Of a stretch of DNA of 64,000 nucleotides, positions 44,808-55,921 are shown piece by piece (the stretch's first letter is position 1; each line of letters begins with the position of its first letter). Below the pieces are notes generated by a model, which was not told the DNA's origin, ran no database searches, and saw only the letters and a program-made list of their open reading frames with translations. The stretch covers positions 84,228-148,227 of the forward strand of contig JADNYJ010000097.1 in assembly GCA_015501075.1 (NCBI GenBank), read 5' to 3'. A program made the translations under genes and the position numbers. The DNA comes from Gymnopilus junonius. Its lineage: Eukaryota; Basidiomycota; Agaricomycetes; Agaricales; Galerinaceae.

Positions 44808-45121
44808 TAGTAATGTGCCAGCTCAGGCTTCGCCTGAAAGCCCTAGCTTTGGCCTGGCTTCCACTGGCTCTGGCCTGTCAAAAATACAAGCCAGGCCAAA
44901 AGCCAAAAAAGATGGCCTGGCCCAGCTAGGGCTTTGAATGGAAGGGGAAGAATTAAGTTAGAATTGAATAAAAAAATACATTAGAGCTATTCATCATTGT
45001 CACTATCTACCTCAACATCAATTATAAAAATCACAGGCCAGGCCAAAAGTCAGCTCAGGCCAATTCTGAGGGCCCAGCTTGGCCTAGCCTCTGACTTCAG
45101 GCTAGAGCCAGCACATCACTA
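44808..45121. mobile_element. hAT-type MITE, 314 bp, perfect target duplication
   Basis: Flanked by exact 8-bp duplications ATTTTGAT (44800-44807 and 45122-45129). Terminal inverted repeats TAGTAATGTGC and TAGTGATGTGC. The interior carries GGCC/AGGCC-rich inverted motifs. No coding capacity. Confidence 0.9.
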
Positions 45122-45360
45122 ATTTTGATATCAGCTCATTGAAGAGATCCTGATAGAATTCAAACTTCTCCATGCTATATAGCTGCCTAGATAATCTTGC
45201 TTTTCTGGTGACCCTCTGCCCTGGCATTCTCACAACTTGCAAGTCTGAGTAGGTGGCTTTATAGAATTTATCCAAATCTCCACTCATGAATTTACTAGGG
45301 ATATTCTGAGCTGACATGAGCTTGTCCATCCCATGGCTTGTCAAAGCCATCAGCAACAGT

Positions 45361-46860
45361 AATGTTGTTCAACTATCTGGCTCCCACCAGTAGTGACAAC
45401 AATCTTGCATCTAACCTCTGAGGGTAATCACTTGGGATATATCCATCATAGCAATCTCATCATGATCTCTAGCTGAACTTGGTGGTGCAGGCCATTGTGC
45501 TGCATGGCATATATGAGGCCTATTCAAGTAATTAAGCATGGACATACTTCAGGCATCATTAAACCCACAAACATATTTCTATGCACATTGAAAGTTCAAT
45601 GATTAACATTCAATATGACCACCATGCATCTGTCAAGGGAGACAAACACTATCAGGACAGTATTTATTTTCTGATTGAATGAGTTTGACTGAACATCAGG
45701 ACCTGGCTAACTTTGTAATATTAGAAATAAGTTTTTAAGGTAACAGTAAGGTATGACATTTGAACTAATGAACATATATACTAAAACAAACCAGAGAGCC
45801 TAAAACCTGAGATGATAAGTGTACAGTCATCCACCATCAAATGTTACACCACTACTGAGTGTTACACTTTTGTTATGCAAATACCTCAGTCAAAAATGCA
45901 TATTTTCTGATGAGATAGGTTTTCATGATGAGCTGTAAATAATACCTATTATCTGATAAAATTTTAGGACATTCAAATAATGTCTGGCAGAGAAACAGCA
46001 AGCTCAAAATCCCAGAATTAGCCAAAATTCATTCACCACTGAGTGTTACACCAGTAATTGGGAAGTTTCTTTGTGAGATGTCAATGAAATTACCCAAAAA
46101 TTTGAATGAAAAAAGGCATTGAATTATAAAGAATTATCATGTAGTTTTCATTGACAGAAAGTGAGGCCAAGAATTTCCATTCAAGTTTTAATTTTCGTGT
46201 AACATTAGCCAGTTGGGGACTGTCTAAAAATAAACTGGACATTGCCACATTTTTTATCGTGATGTGGCCCTCTGCCAAACCTCAGTCATCAATCCCATAT
46301 AAGAACAAGTCCTAAAAAGGCCTTGTAATGTTATATGCCCCCAGACACATTTGAGACCCAGGATTAACACTCGGAGATTCAGAAACAAAGGGATCAGGGA
46401 ACCCGTGTCATAAGGCACCAAATAGAGTGACAAATAGAAATGAAGGCAGATGAAGGCAAAAAAAAATGTTCAATATTAAATTGGCATCATATGATATCAG
46501 AAATCTGCAGAAAATCTCAGATTTGGAAAAGCCGGCTGGCTGGTGACGGTGGCCGGCGGCTGTTCGGCACGTCACATCACCATCACCGCGGCATCGCCAC
46601 GTCTTCCTCTTCCTCCATCAACACTCGACCAGCGCTGTCAACGTTCACGCGTTCATGCCCATCAACGTCGTCCAAGGGTGCGTCTGCCCGCTTTCCTACC
46701 TGTGAGTGAAAATGAACCTTGAAAGTTCTTTTCTTGTCATTTCTAACATACTTCTTCAGCCCCAACGAAAACTCACTCTCCCTGAACATACTATCTGAAC
46801 ATATCTATCCCTACCCAACATTTGTTACCATGTAGCCTCACCTCACTGCTCTCTCCAGTA
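45361..46860. other. AT-rich intergenic, no gene seen
   Basis: Low coding signal on both strands. It contains short AT-rich direct repeats (GTGTTACACTNNTG-like near 45850 and 46035). The segment 46560-46700 is Ser/His-rich in one frame but has no supporting splice signals. Confidence 0.35.
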
Positions 46861-47570
46861 TGGACCCTCTCGGAATTACCTGCGGATGTGGCTGCTTTGT
46901 TCCCTACAAGCCTTGTGCAAGCAATGCAAATGGCAATAAAGGCCATCTTGTTGCCGTAGTAAGTCCGCATATTCCATCATATGCATGATAGTTTTCTAAC
47001 GATTGACACCTTTAGTGTAATGGGCCTAATGCTCAGGGGGTCCCTTGCAAAACCATACACTGGAAGAAGGGTTCTTCAGCATCCCCGACCTCCTCGCCGC
47101 CAGCAGTGCTTCCTAGCGTCTTTGCCACTGAAGCTCCCCCAGGAAAGCCTGTCTGCCCTGTAAATGGGTGCGGACAGTCGCGAATTGCTCCCGATTGTGC
47201 TCGTCAGCTCTGTCGAAAGCACTGCATCAGCAGCGGCGGTTGTAGCTCCAAGAATCACATTCCGCCCACATCCTCGTCTGCTCGTACTGCCTTGCCCACT
47301 CCCATCCCCATTCCTGATGCGAATACCCAACCACCTGCACCTGCACCCTCTCCATCTTCTACAATTGATCTAGGACATGCGCCCGTAGCTGTCGTTGTTT
47401 CTTTGCCGTCAAGACCGGATTCAACCACCCCATCCTGTATTGATGCTCAACCAAACCCTCGCTATGTCTCCCACATGCCTGCTATCTTTACGGATCAAAT
47501 ACCGTCCCTGTCTTTGTGGTCATCGCAAAACCTATTACGATTGTTGGAAAGGGGAGTATGGCAATTATGA
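46861..47570 (+). CDS. cysteine-rich hypothetical protein
   Basis: Two exons joined at 46959-47015 (GTAAGT...TTTAG, branch CTAAC). The protein begins MDPLGITCGCGCFVPYKPC and has a second cysteine cluster after the intron, PVNGCGQSRIAPDCARQ then CRKHCISSGGCSSKNH. This resembles small zinc-binding clusters in agaricomycete TE-associated proteins. The rest is Pro/Ser-rich and disordered. It converges on the CxC5 gene next door, and the pair may be parts of one KDZ-type transposon. The 3' end is uncertain because another intron could extend it. Confidence 0.55.
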
Positions 47571-47640
47571 ACACTGCAGCATGGATGTCCGATTGTAACG
47601 CCGTCGATGACTACAATGGAGCATTTACATTTCCCTACAG

Positions 47641-48806
47641 TCAATTAATTGAGCTTGGTTTTTCTAAGTAGATGAAGAAACATGATGTACTATCTGTTGT
47701 CCACCGTGTACATTTGTTGCAATAGTGCCGTACTTCAGGCTGGCTATAAAGGCGCATGCGATGATTCCGTACTTGCATCGCTTCCTTATACCGGTCTTGG
47801 TCAAGCCCTGTGTGCGGCACTGAGAGGACTTGCTTTCGGGGCACGAGATCCTCGAGAAGCGATAGAATCATAAACCCATTCCAAACGTGGTCAGAATCTA
47901 GGGTAAACCCAAATGTCCAACCTGAGGGAGGTTTGCGATTGCCGGAAAGCGCTGAATTGTAGAAGCGAGCACAATTAGTAGCAGATGTCCATGAAACAAC
48001 CGTCAGGGTAATCCATAGCTCGATGACCTTGCGCTCGACGAATTGATGCTCTCCGACTTGAATGATGTCAGGGATTTTGGTGTCATCATAATACACTCTT
48101 CTTCCACCTTGAACATAGAAGTTATAATGGTAATTCATTCTGCATTCTGTATTGTATTTGAACATGAGCAGCTATTTTTATGAGTCGAAATTGAACGCAC
48201 TTTCGCAATACAGATGGACCGACCACACAGGAAGTGGACCATTGTCAAGGGTATATAGGACTGCCTGTCGTTGCTCTGCCTTCTTCAGGGCAAGTCCCTT
48301 CTGGTTTCTTTGACAGTCGGGATTAAGACAGTGGCTTTGGCTTGGGTAAATCGAACACGGCACTGCAGAATGTAATATATTTAGCTGCAGCACAAGTGAT
48401 GGAATAGAAAAAAAAACTGACATAGGCCGAAGGTATGACCATGAGCAAGAAAGACGCGCTCACATGCCTCGAAGTTGGAACCCTCAGGTGCAAAGTCATT
48501 AGAGCTCCAAATCAAGTCCTTCAAGATGGACCAGCACCTCTCGGTGGTTTGGACAGAAATGTCACAAGCAGTCGAAAGAAAGTGAATGACAGTGCGAGGC
48601 AATAGCTCGGGTGCGATCGAGTGAGAAAGAGTAGCAGGTTGCGGAAGGAGAATGTCATCTTTGAGATGAGCTGCATATGTCACAAAGCGGAAGACCTTGC
48701 CAAGGGTCAGAGTGTTCAATGCATCTGCATTGCAACGAAGGAGCTCGAGGAGTTGTAGTAATTCGGACATTTGAAGATGGGGTGCTAGAACACTGCTGGC
48801 ATTCAT
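47641..48806 (-). CDS. KDZ-associated CxC5-like cysteine-cluster protein
   Basis: This resembles the CxC5 cysteine cluster found with KDZ transposases in agaricomycetes. N-terminal helical part: MNASSVLAPHLQMSELLQLL, then ERCWSILKDLIWSS. The cluster reads HCLNPDCQRNQKGLALKK, AVLYTLDNGPLPVWSVHLYC, and after an intron (donor GTGCGT near 48210) EKCRMNYHYNFYVQGGRRVY, which completes a CX2C pair. IQVGEHQFVERKVIELW and a helical region follow, ending near YCNKCTRWTTDS, where a CxC6-like cluster would start. The stop soon after suggests a truncated C-terminus. No KDZ transposase core was seen in the window. Confidence 0.7.
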
Positions 48807-50100
48807 TTAAATCAACCAAGTTTATATACCATTCATATTATTGAGTACCAATAAAAGTCAATGTGATGTTGGCAAGATAACGAGCAAGAAGTCATTTCTT
48901 GCGAAGAGCGGAGGTCCAGAAAAAGTATCAAAATTGCAAGTACGAGGGTTAACATTAATTTAAGGAGGCGGACAAGAAAGCACCGGATATGATAGAAGAA
49001 AAGAACAGTGACTAAATGACTTGCAAATGAAAGCAGATAAGAGTGGTGGAAGAGAGGAAGGAAGATCCATAAAAGGTACGTCCCACTTGAATTTCTGTTG
49101 AATTTCTGTAGCGGGCTCACGGAAAACAAAACACCCATAACATTTTTGGGCTGGTGATTGAATTAAATCCTTCTGGTACATTTAATTCTATACATAATAT
49201 ACTTGCATAATCCGTTTTCAGAACTTAAAAAAGTGTCCCCAGCGTTGTTTAATTGAAGGAGCAATTGGTACAACGTCGATACTTATATTTAGCAAGACCC
49301 GGCTGTTCATAGCCAAACATGTGTCAGCATGTTTGGCCTCGCATCTATACCAAACACCAGCCGCCAGCCGCCGGACACCAGACACCCGGACACCCGGTTT
49401 TTCCAAGTTCGAGATGTCCTCGAAATCTGTAGGCTCGGGAATTGCGCTCAATTCTCCAAGCCCCAAGCTATTTTAGCATTGTGAGATATCTTGCAAGCAT
49501 AGCATAATAGCCTAGAATGTGTACATTGCATCAGGAAACCGGCAAAAAAGTTTTTTGGGGTTTTCTAACCGAAAAAACCATGGAAACCAGCCCAAAATGG
49601 TCCAAAAATGTCGAAATCCGGAAACCTGGAAACCCAGGTCCGATTTTCCAAAAACCTGGCGGGCAAAATTTTCGGCACTAATCCAAATGTAGCAATTCGT
49701 TAGCGAAATGAATGAAAATATCTCGGCAGGTTTCCGGGAAACCAAAAAACCACCCAAAACGGGTAAAAACCCGGAAACTTTTTTGACACTTTGCTGATGA
49801 CTGATATAGCCTGCCATACATTATTATAGCCCATGTACTGATTACTGTTTGGACAGAAATTTAGTCTGGCCTATTTCTTGATGCCAGAGCTGTAGGAATG
49901 TGGTTAGAACTGACAGTCATGCCCACTGAATTAAAACCCACACTTTCATTCATTTTCGCTGCAGGAGAGCTCGCACATCAATCTCCTTTCCAGTTAGGGA
50001 TCTTGCTCATGTTAACCACTTAATTTGGTGCTATGTAGGGTACAGACTTCGCTGACATGTAAAGTATGTTTGGTTGCATTTAAACCCAGCTGCTAACCCA
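48807..50100. other. no gene seen; GGAAACC-rich repeat patch
   Basis: 48807-49200 has no coding signal. At 49370-49410 there is a CCGGACACC-type short repeat. 49540-49800 is packed with GGAAACC/GGTTTCC motifs in both orientations around an AT core, like the subterminal repeats of a MITE; its ends could not be defined. Confidence 0.4.
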
Positions 50101-50587
50101 CACTTTGTGTGAACAAAATAGGTTGGGTTTACAGATGTCAATTTTACCCATTCTGATATCATTCACCACCTGACTAGTTGGAAGAAGCTCGTTCCACACC
50201 TCACTTGCATTCTTCCCGACTTGTCAAATCTTTTACTCGCTGAATGTATTTTGGAGCTCATCCGAGATCTTCTCAAGAACGGTGAGTGATGGTTAAATCT
50301 TGGTTGAAATCTTAATAATGTCAATTGAAACATAGGAACGCTTACGCTGAATGACCGTATTGTTACTTACAACGTCGTTGGGTGTTATATCCCCAGGGTC
50401 GGATAATCTCGAAGTTCACGTCTGCAAATTAGAAATGGCGGCAAGAATTTATACTCATCGTAAGGATGAATCTTCATCCTCGGAGTATGATCAGTTTGGT
50501 TGGGGCCATATTTGGAAGTCCTGGCATATCTTCGAATTTTCTCAATCACCCCAAGCTCAAAAATATGTCGCTCCGGTAGTTGGGTAG
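50101..50587 (+). pseudogene. unrecognised gene fragment
   Basis: Exon-like sequence SWKKLVPHLTCILPDLSNLL and LELIRDLLKN is followed by a spliceable intron (GTGAGT near 50281, ATAG near 50335) and then GTLTLNDRIVTYNVVGCYIP. After that the frame is lost. No family recognised. Confidence 0.3.
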
Positions 50588-51059
50588 TCGGTCATTCAGG
50601 ACGTAGGGTACGTCATGATTGTGGTGGTTCAGAAGCGATGTATGGTTTAGAATTTGGAGGGAATCAAGCTCGGAAGATGGGGTGGCCATAATGTATAGTA
50701 TGTTCTAGGCACAAGTACGATCTCGAGAAACATCGTCACTATTTTTCCAACTTGAACGATTAATGTTTGTTTCGCGATGTGTGTGAAAATAGGACGCACC
50801 AAAGTCAGTTGTACCCCAAGTGAATTTGGAAGGACTGACGAGAAAGTAAAATAAATAGATTCGCTTGATATAAGTACATACATGAACAGATAATCCAAGA
50901 AACGGACCTATCACGCTTGAAAGTCGAGAATACACACAAAAATCAAAGAAAGCATTGCGACAGATACAAAACTTGATCGTGACGTGAGCCCCAAGTTCCT
51001 TTACCCAACACGTCCAAAATGACAGTGACAAGAGTCGCCACAGGGGAGGAAGGGATCCA
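50588..51059. other. intergenic, F-box gene 3' flank
   Basis: No coding signal recognised. Confidence 0.35.
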
Positions 51060-52904
51060 TCAAAAGATGTCCGACCCCGGCTCGCGCTTGATCAACCCAT
51101 TCGACGGGTCAAAATTACCAGGAGTCACCCTCTTACTCTGATCCGGGTACTTGAGCGTCAACTTGGACCCTTCTCCATACCGCCCCAAATGAAAAGGCAA
51201 ATCAAGCTCCTGAGCCTGCGGGAACGTGATCGTCGCCTCCTCAAGCCTCGCAATCCGAGGGAAAGCCGATGTCGACGGTCTGAAATCTGACGAGAGGCTC
51301 ATTTTTCTCAGGAGGAACGGAAGGAGGTCGTGGTCCGAAAAGTCATGAGGTCTCTTATCTCGATAGTGTGTAAATGCGGACAGAGGCATCGATCTTCTTC
51401 TCCTTCGAAGGGGAGGCGATGGAGGGACGGGGGCGTTGGGCAGGAAGAGGTCCAGCACGGTCTTCATGATCCTAAGTTTGGACGGGAAGAAACTGTTCCG
51501 AGTCTGGATTGTTCCCTCGATACACCAAGCGGACTTGCGCGTAGTGAAATGGGTTAAAAGGGGGCGAGCTCGAGGCACTCTACGAGATCGGCGAGGGTGA
51601 AGAATTGGACGTCGGTGGTTAACGACTCCACCGCCGCTTGTCGAGAGAGGAGGGTGATAAGAGGCGAGCGCCGGGCGGTGGAAGGCCAGAATGTGGTGTG
51701 GAAGGAGATGGTCTTGAGAGAGGGCAGTTCCAGACATTCGAGTAATGTCGCGAGATGGAAGCAGCCGTCGACTATGCTTAGTGATTCCAGATGTGGGAGG
51801 GGTATCATGTCCGTTAGAATATTGCATGCGTCGACGGTGTCGACAACGTCTATGACGCAGTGCACGAGGTTCTTGCAGCGGTTCAAGGTCTTGTAGGTTT
51901 CCTCGATAGTGAACCTCTTAACCGAGACGACGAGCCGGCTACATCACCAATGATGAGGTGCGTGAGGCGAGAGAAATCCGCTCGATGCTGGAAAACTTGA
52001 ACGGGAACTGTGCGAGTTGGAGGACACGCAGGGATCTGGTGCTCAGCATGCCGCTTTTCAGCCATCCCTCCTCATGCGACACCCGTCTGGAGAATTTCAG
52101 ATGGAGGAACTCCAGCATGGGTAAGTCCCTAGCTGGAATAGAAGCAAGGATAACGGAATTGTCTCCAGTGGGAATCGTCAGCTCTAGGCTGCGCCACCGA
52201 CGGGAGAAATGCAAGAGAATGTTGAAATACGCGCGGATATACTCATGATTCTTGGAAGACGAAGAAATGTCCATGGGATTAAGGGAGATGCTCAGCGCAC
52301 AGCTGCCCGAACGGGTGAGCCAATCATGTATCGCATCGCAGTGCAACTTGAACCGCTCGTCGAAGTCCCTGCAGAGCTCGTTGTACATGTCCGTGGGCAT
52401 TGAATACGGCAGTCCACTCTGCGTAGGGGGGACGGGTAGGGGTATGTGCAGGGTCGCCCAGAGACGCGGGGTATGGAACGCCAGACCCCGCCAGCGACTG
52501 CATACGCGCCCCAGGAGCAGGGGAGCCTCGGTCGTGCTCATCAGGGCATTGTGTTTCTCCGGTAAACAGCGCAGGAAGATTTCCTGGAGGATGTCGTCTG
52601 GTAATCGACGGAAGGGAGAAAGGAGCTGGTAGTGGTCGAATATAGCCTGTTCCAGGCCGTCGTGTTGGGCTTCGAGTTGGTCCAGTTCGGATTGGAGGTG
52701 GGCGATTTCCGCGTTGAGCTTGGCGACTTCTACTTCGGGTTCGCGGAGGAGCTCAAGGATCTGAGCTCGGTCAATGTTCGTTGGTACATAGTTCGTGTTG
52801 AGATATGGTGTGAATGGGCTGTAAAAGGCGGTCTATAGAAGGTAAGCAAATGAATTTCAGCAGTACAATAGTCAATCATTGAAGCCGAGGCAAAGACGCA
52901 CCAT
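51060..52904 (-). CDS. F-box protein with start-codon-only first exon, frameshifted
   Basis: The ATG at 52904 is followed at once by an intron (GTGCGT...CTATAG), so exon 1 is the start codon alone. Exon 2 reads TAFYSPFTPYLNTNYVPTN, a coiled coil (EVEVAKLNAEIAHLQSELDQ), and the F-box SPFRRLPDDILQEIFLRCLP with WRGLAFHTPRLW. A leucine-rich region continues to NGLIKREPGSDIF. Three one-base slips break it near 51971-51982, 51923-51930 and 51559-51565. The first and third lie in G runs as read on the plus strand or its complement, and adding one base at each restores typical family sequence (HFSRLTHLIIGDV-like, EETYKTLNRCKNLVHCVIDV, FTTRKSAWCIEG). Likely an SCF substrate adaptor. Probably intact in the organism. 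Confidence 0.8.
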
Positions 52905-53150
52905 ATGGCGGCACCGTGGCGGCTTGAATCTGACGTGAAAGTTGAATACAGTGGTGTCGTCGCAGTGGTCTTATACAAATGAGAGTGTAATTGGGTCCAA
53001 AAGCCGCCCGCAAGCAGGTGGCAAGAGCTGGGAACAGTCACGACATAGCCGAAGTCATTGATGCCATTGTGGGTAAACTTAGCTTCACCCAGCGGACTGA
53101 ACAAAATGCAAAAGTCGTTTCTTGGCAACTCAACTCCGACAACAACTAAT
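52905..53150. promoter_or_regulatory. shared upstream region of F-box gene and U6 snRNA
   Basis: About 250 bp separate the divergent F-box start codon and the U6 5' end. It must hold a Pol II promoter for one and a Pol III promoter for the other. No clear TATA box is visible 25-30 bp before U6. Confidence 0.4.
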
Positions 53151-53174
53151 GTCCCCTTCGGGGTGACATACGAA

Positions 53175-53205
<31 letters not shown>

Positions 53206-53268
53206 GGCCCCTGCACAAGGATGACACGCTTTCCCGGAGTGGTAGATCTACGGATCTCCATATTTATT
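53151..53268 (+). ncRNA. U6 spliceosomal snRNA
   Basis: The spliceosome catalytic snRNA. The 5' hairpin GTCCCCTTCGGGGTGAC is followed by the nearly invariant U6 body: AATTGGAACGATACAGAGAA (with the ACAGAGA box), GATTAGCATGGCCCCTGCAC (with AGC and U4-pairing bases) and AAGGATGACACGC. No intron interrupts the body. The 3' part, after GACACGC, differs from the common U6 tail and ends near CTCCATATTTATTTT, the likely Pol III stop. Confidence 0.95.
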
Positions 53269-53555
53269 TTGCCTTGGTTAGATTGCATGTCGTTTACTTT
53301 GGCTTCTGCAAACTTTTTTTCTTTTTTTCCAAGTATTCAAAGCCAATGATATAGAGGTTCATCATGTTCGATAGTCACTAACCATCGGGCAAATGCCCTT
53401 TACTTGATTCAACTCAGTTTGCCATGAAAAAATAAGTTACAAATAGTGCTACAAAGAGCTTGAGCGACCCCTGAAATTTCAAAAGGCATTTTGCTAACAC
53501 TACAATCACTTCATAGTCTTTTCAACGGGGTACACGCCAAGGATTCTTCAGCAGT

Positions 53556-53947
53556 ATGTCCCAGCTGTAAGTAATCTGTTCTCATTTATGCCTTATACAC
53601 TCTCTAACTCAAATGTTCTAGTTATAAGCCCTGCAAGTCCGAATCACAGAAGCCGACCACCATGCCTCAGAAAGCTGAACCTAAACCTTTATCCACACAC
53701 CCAAAATCCCAACAGCACCAGCACATATTCAGTGATGCAACCCCATAACCAGCATCCGACCAGGGACCCTTCAGGTGCATGTTTAAGCGTAATCGGAAAG
53801 TGGCTGATTATTGAAGTGTTCACGTTTCAGAGCTCTCACCATAACTACCGAATAATTTGCATTAATAATGTCGAAATGACGGACGATGTTCTGTGTTCTG
53901 CATACTCTGATTCGGGCGTAAAAATTGAATTGTTTAAAGGTTGCTAG
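53556..53947 (+). CDS. short hypothetical protein (weak)
   Basis: ATG TCC CAG CT followed by GTAAGT and an acceptor TTCTAG gives a spliced frame beginning MSQLISPASPNHRSRPP and ending VKIELFKGC. The intron is good, but the protein has no recognisable domain, and a second frame beyond the acceptor is also open. Confidence 0.3.
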
Positions 53948-54554
53948 TCCTTGCTGTAAAGAAAATAACTTGAAGTACAACATCTTTTAACATCTAATTT
54001 TTGATGGCCACTGGATTTCGGCGCTGCTCTGCCAGTGTTCAGTAGTTGACTATGTTGGGCATCTGTATGCCCAATTGGTAACGTTAATCAGGGCGGATTC
54101 TGGGTATGTACCTGACATGGTGACACTAAAACTACAACTCTAGCAATAATGCTGTGCGTTCAAGTATGTAAGAGATGAGTGAGAGTTACAGCAGAGCGCC
54201 CACGTCAATCATTGATGGTACTGTCCAGCGGTGAGTCAAGAATCCATTGCGGTTGATTGCAACTACCGACCCCATCCCCTTATGGGTCGGTCATTTCCCT
54301 ATTAGGATGTCAACGGCAATTCAATCCTACAGGCGATCCATAGCCTTGGTCGGAATTGAGACTCATGCGGCTGCACGCCCATGTTCTCTTCGCGAGAAAT
54401 ATCCATCAAACTGGCCTATAAAAGCCAACTAATTGAAGGTAAGAATTCTTCAGAGCAGGTCTCCCAATTAAACTCCACATAACAGAGCAGTGCTCTTCAC
54501 TCGTCTTCACTCGTCCTCTCCTCGATATTTTAACCTCTTATATTCAATTCAATT
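53948..54554. promoter_or_regulatory. intergenic, promoter of the secreted protein
   Basis: It holds a TATA-like CTATAAAAGCC at about 54416, well placed for the gene starting at 54555. Nothing else recognised. Confidence 0.45.
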
Positions 54555-55240
54555 ATGCGTCCTTGGTCTAGCTTGCTCATTATTCTCTGCTTCGGCTCTT
54601 TGGTGTTTGCGGCCCCTGTTCCTGTGAAAGAAGGAGAAGTCGTGATGGTCAGACCCAACCACTACGAACCTCCAGAGGGCAAGGTATGTACATTTTTATG
54701 AGGCCGCAACTGATTATCCACTAATACGGCGGGATATCCAACAGAAAGGAGCTCCCCAACATCCGGCCATCGTCGTAGGCGGTCCCGACGCTCAAAACAA
54801 AGTTCTCGTCGCACAAATGTCTCACGTCCACCCAGGAAATCCACCAACGAAGCCCGCAAATGATTACGCTGACTTTCCCGTACATCCGGTAAAAGGCCAA
54901 TCGCACATTGATGTTGGTCCGCCCAAGGTTATCGATGCCAGCAGGGCAAAAGGTGCAAAGGAGGATCCCAAAAGCCTTACGCATGAAAATTTGAATCTAC
55001 TCAAGGGCCACATCAGTACGTCTCCTCGCTCGAGTCCCAATATGAACATAAGTAGATCTGACCTTTGATTTCAGATGAAAATTTGCCTGATGGACACAAA
55101 TTACCAATTCATAAGTCACAGTGTACGTACCGCCATGCTTTGAAAACTGTATCCTCTTTTCATTATCCGCAAATAGGAAACGGTCCTGCCAGGGCCTCAC
55201 CGGTGTGTAGAAAAGATTGGTGCGGTTGTAATTCTGTACT
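54555..55240 (+). CDS. small secreted protein
   Basis: A classic signal peptide (MRPWSSLLIILCFGSLVFA, cleavage near AAP) precedes a small hydrophilic mature protein of about 140 residues rich in Pro, His and Lys (PNHYEPPEGK, VLVAQMSHVHPGNPPT, YADFPVHPVKGQSHIDVGPP). Introns at 54684-54744 and about 55018-55073 are clear. The last exon is ambiguous: splicing at the GT near 55123 gives an early stop, reading through gives a short Cys-containing tail. No cysteine-knot or known effector domain. Confidence 0.7.
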
Positions 55241-55921
55241 GTAGGGAAAGTCGTGTGCAGGTTCAGATGCATTAGATTGAGCATTCTGAGTATCTAGTCA
55301 TATTTGAGCTTCATAATACAATTATTTAATCGAGGCGCACCGTAAGATCCCCTTGACAAACCCTCATGGTCGCTAGAGTTGCTCTGGCCACTGACAGCAA
55401 CGGCGATATTTCAGCAGTCACACATATATCTGGGCTTCAGTTTCGGTCCACCGCCACAGCCGCCACACGTTCAGTAGGTGAGGGCGCCCATCCAGAAAAT
55501 GTCGAGGTATTACGGTCTGAGTCAAAAGAACAGGAGGCGGTACAGGAAGGACTGTCTGAATTTCGCATAGTTTGAGTCGTCGACAGATTTGAAATCGCCC
55601 CTCCTTCCCTTCCAGATTACAGATATGGTATATAGATGTTTTCGTTGCGAATAGTGCCGAGCGACAGCAAGTTGAATATTCGAGTCAAATGAGAATTCAA
55701 GGGAAAATGATAGACACACAGAGCCGCAGAGGAGAGTCAGATGGAGCCAAAGAGCGTCTAAATTTGTCGATGCTGAACAACGGGCCGCTAAGCGGCACCG
55801 AATCTAAATTCAATCTCCGCCCGAAAATCCCGCATATATCCACTCGCCTCACCAAGGCGACACCGCCACAAGCCCCCAGCCCATCCTCAAGCCGACCCTC
55901 TTCGACACCCAACGACAAAAA
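55241..55921. promoter_or_regulatory. intergenic, promoter region of the eL8 gene
   Basis: Open frames exist (for example ending at the eL8 start codon) but none has splice or family support. The last 100 bases are pyrimidine/adenine-rich, as usual for ribosomal-protein promoters. Confidence 0.4.

Larger units (their letters stand above)
43037..45360 (-). pseudogene. unrecognised gene remnant split by two transposons
   Basis: Minus-strand coding sequence is visible in pieces: SKFMSGDLDKFYKATYSDLQ and MEKFEFYQDLFNELISK (45356-45130), then, beyond the MITE and the CACTA-like element, CALKKIFRYKSKNALLDVEA, KVLEEISSLGVKMDKIDSFE and MPKASWKKLITLPSVKEMES (43440-43230). The left end is Lys/Glu-rich and broken by stops. 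With the two insertions removed the flanking sequence is continuous. No family recognised; possibly part of an older transposon gene. Confidence 0.45.
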
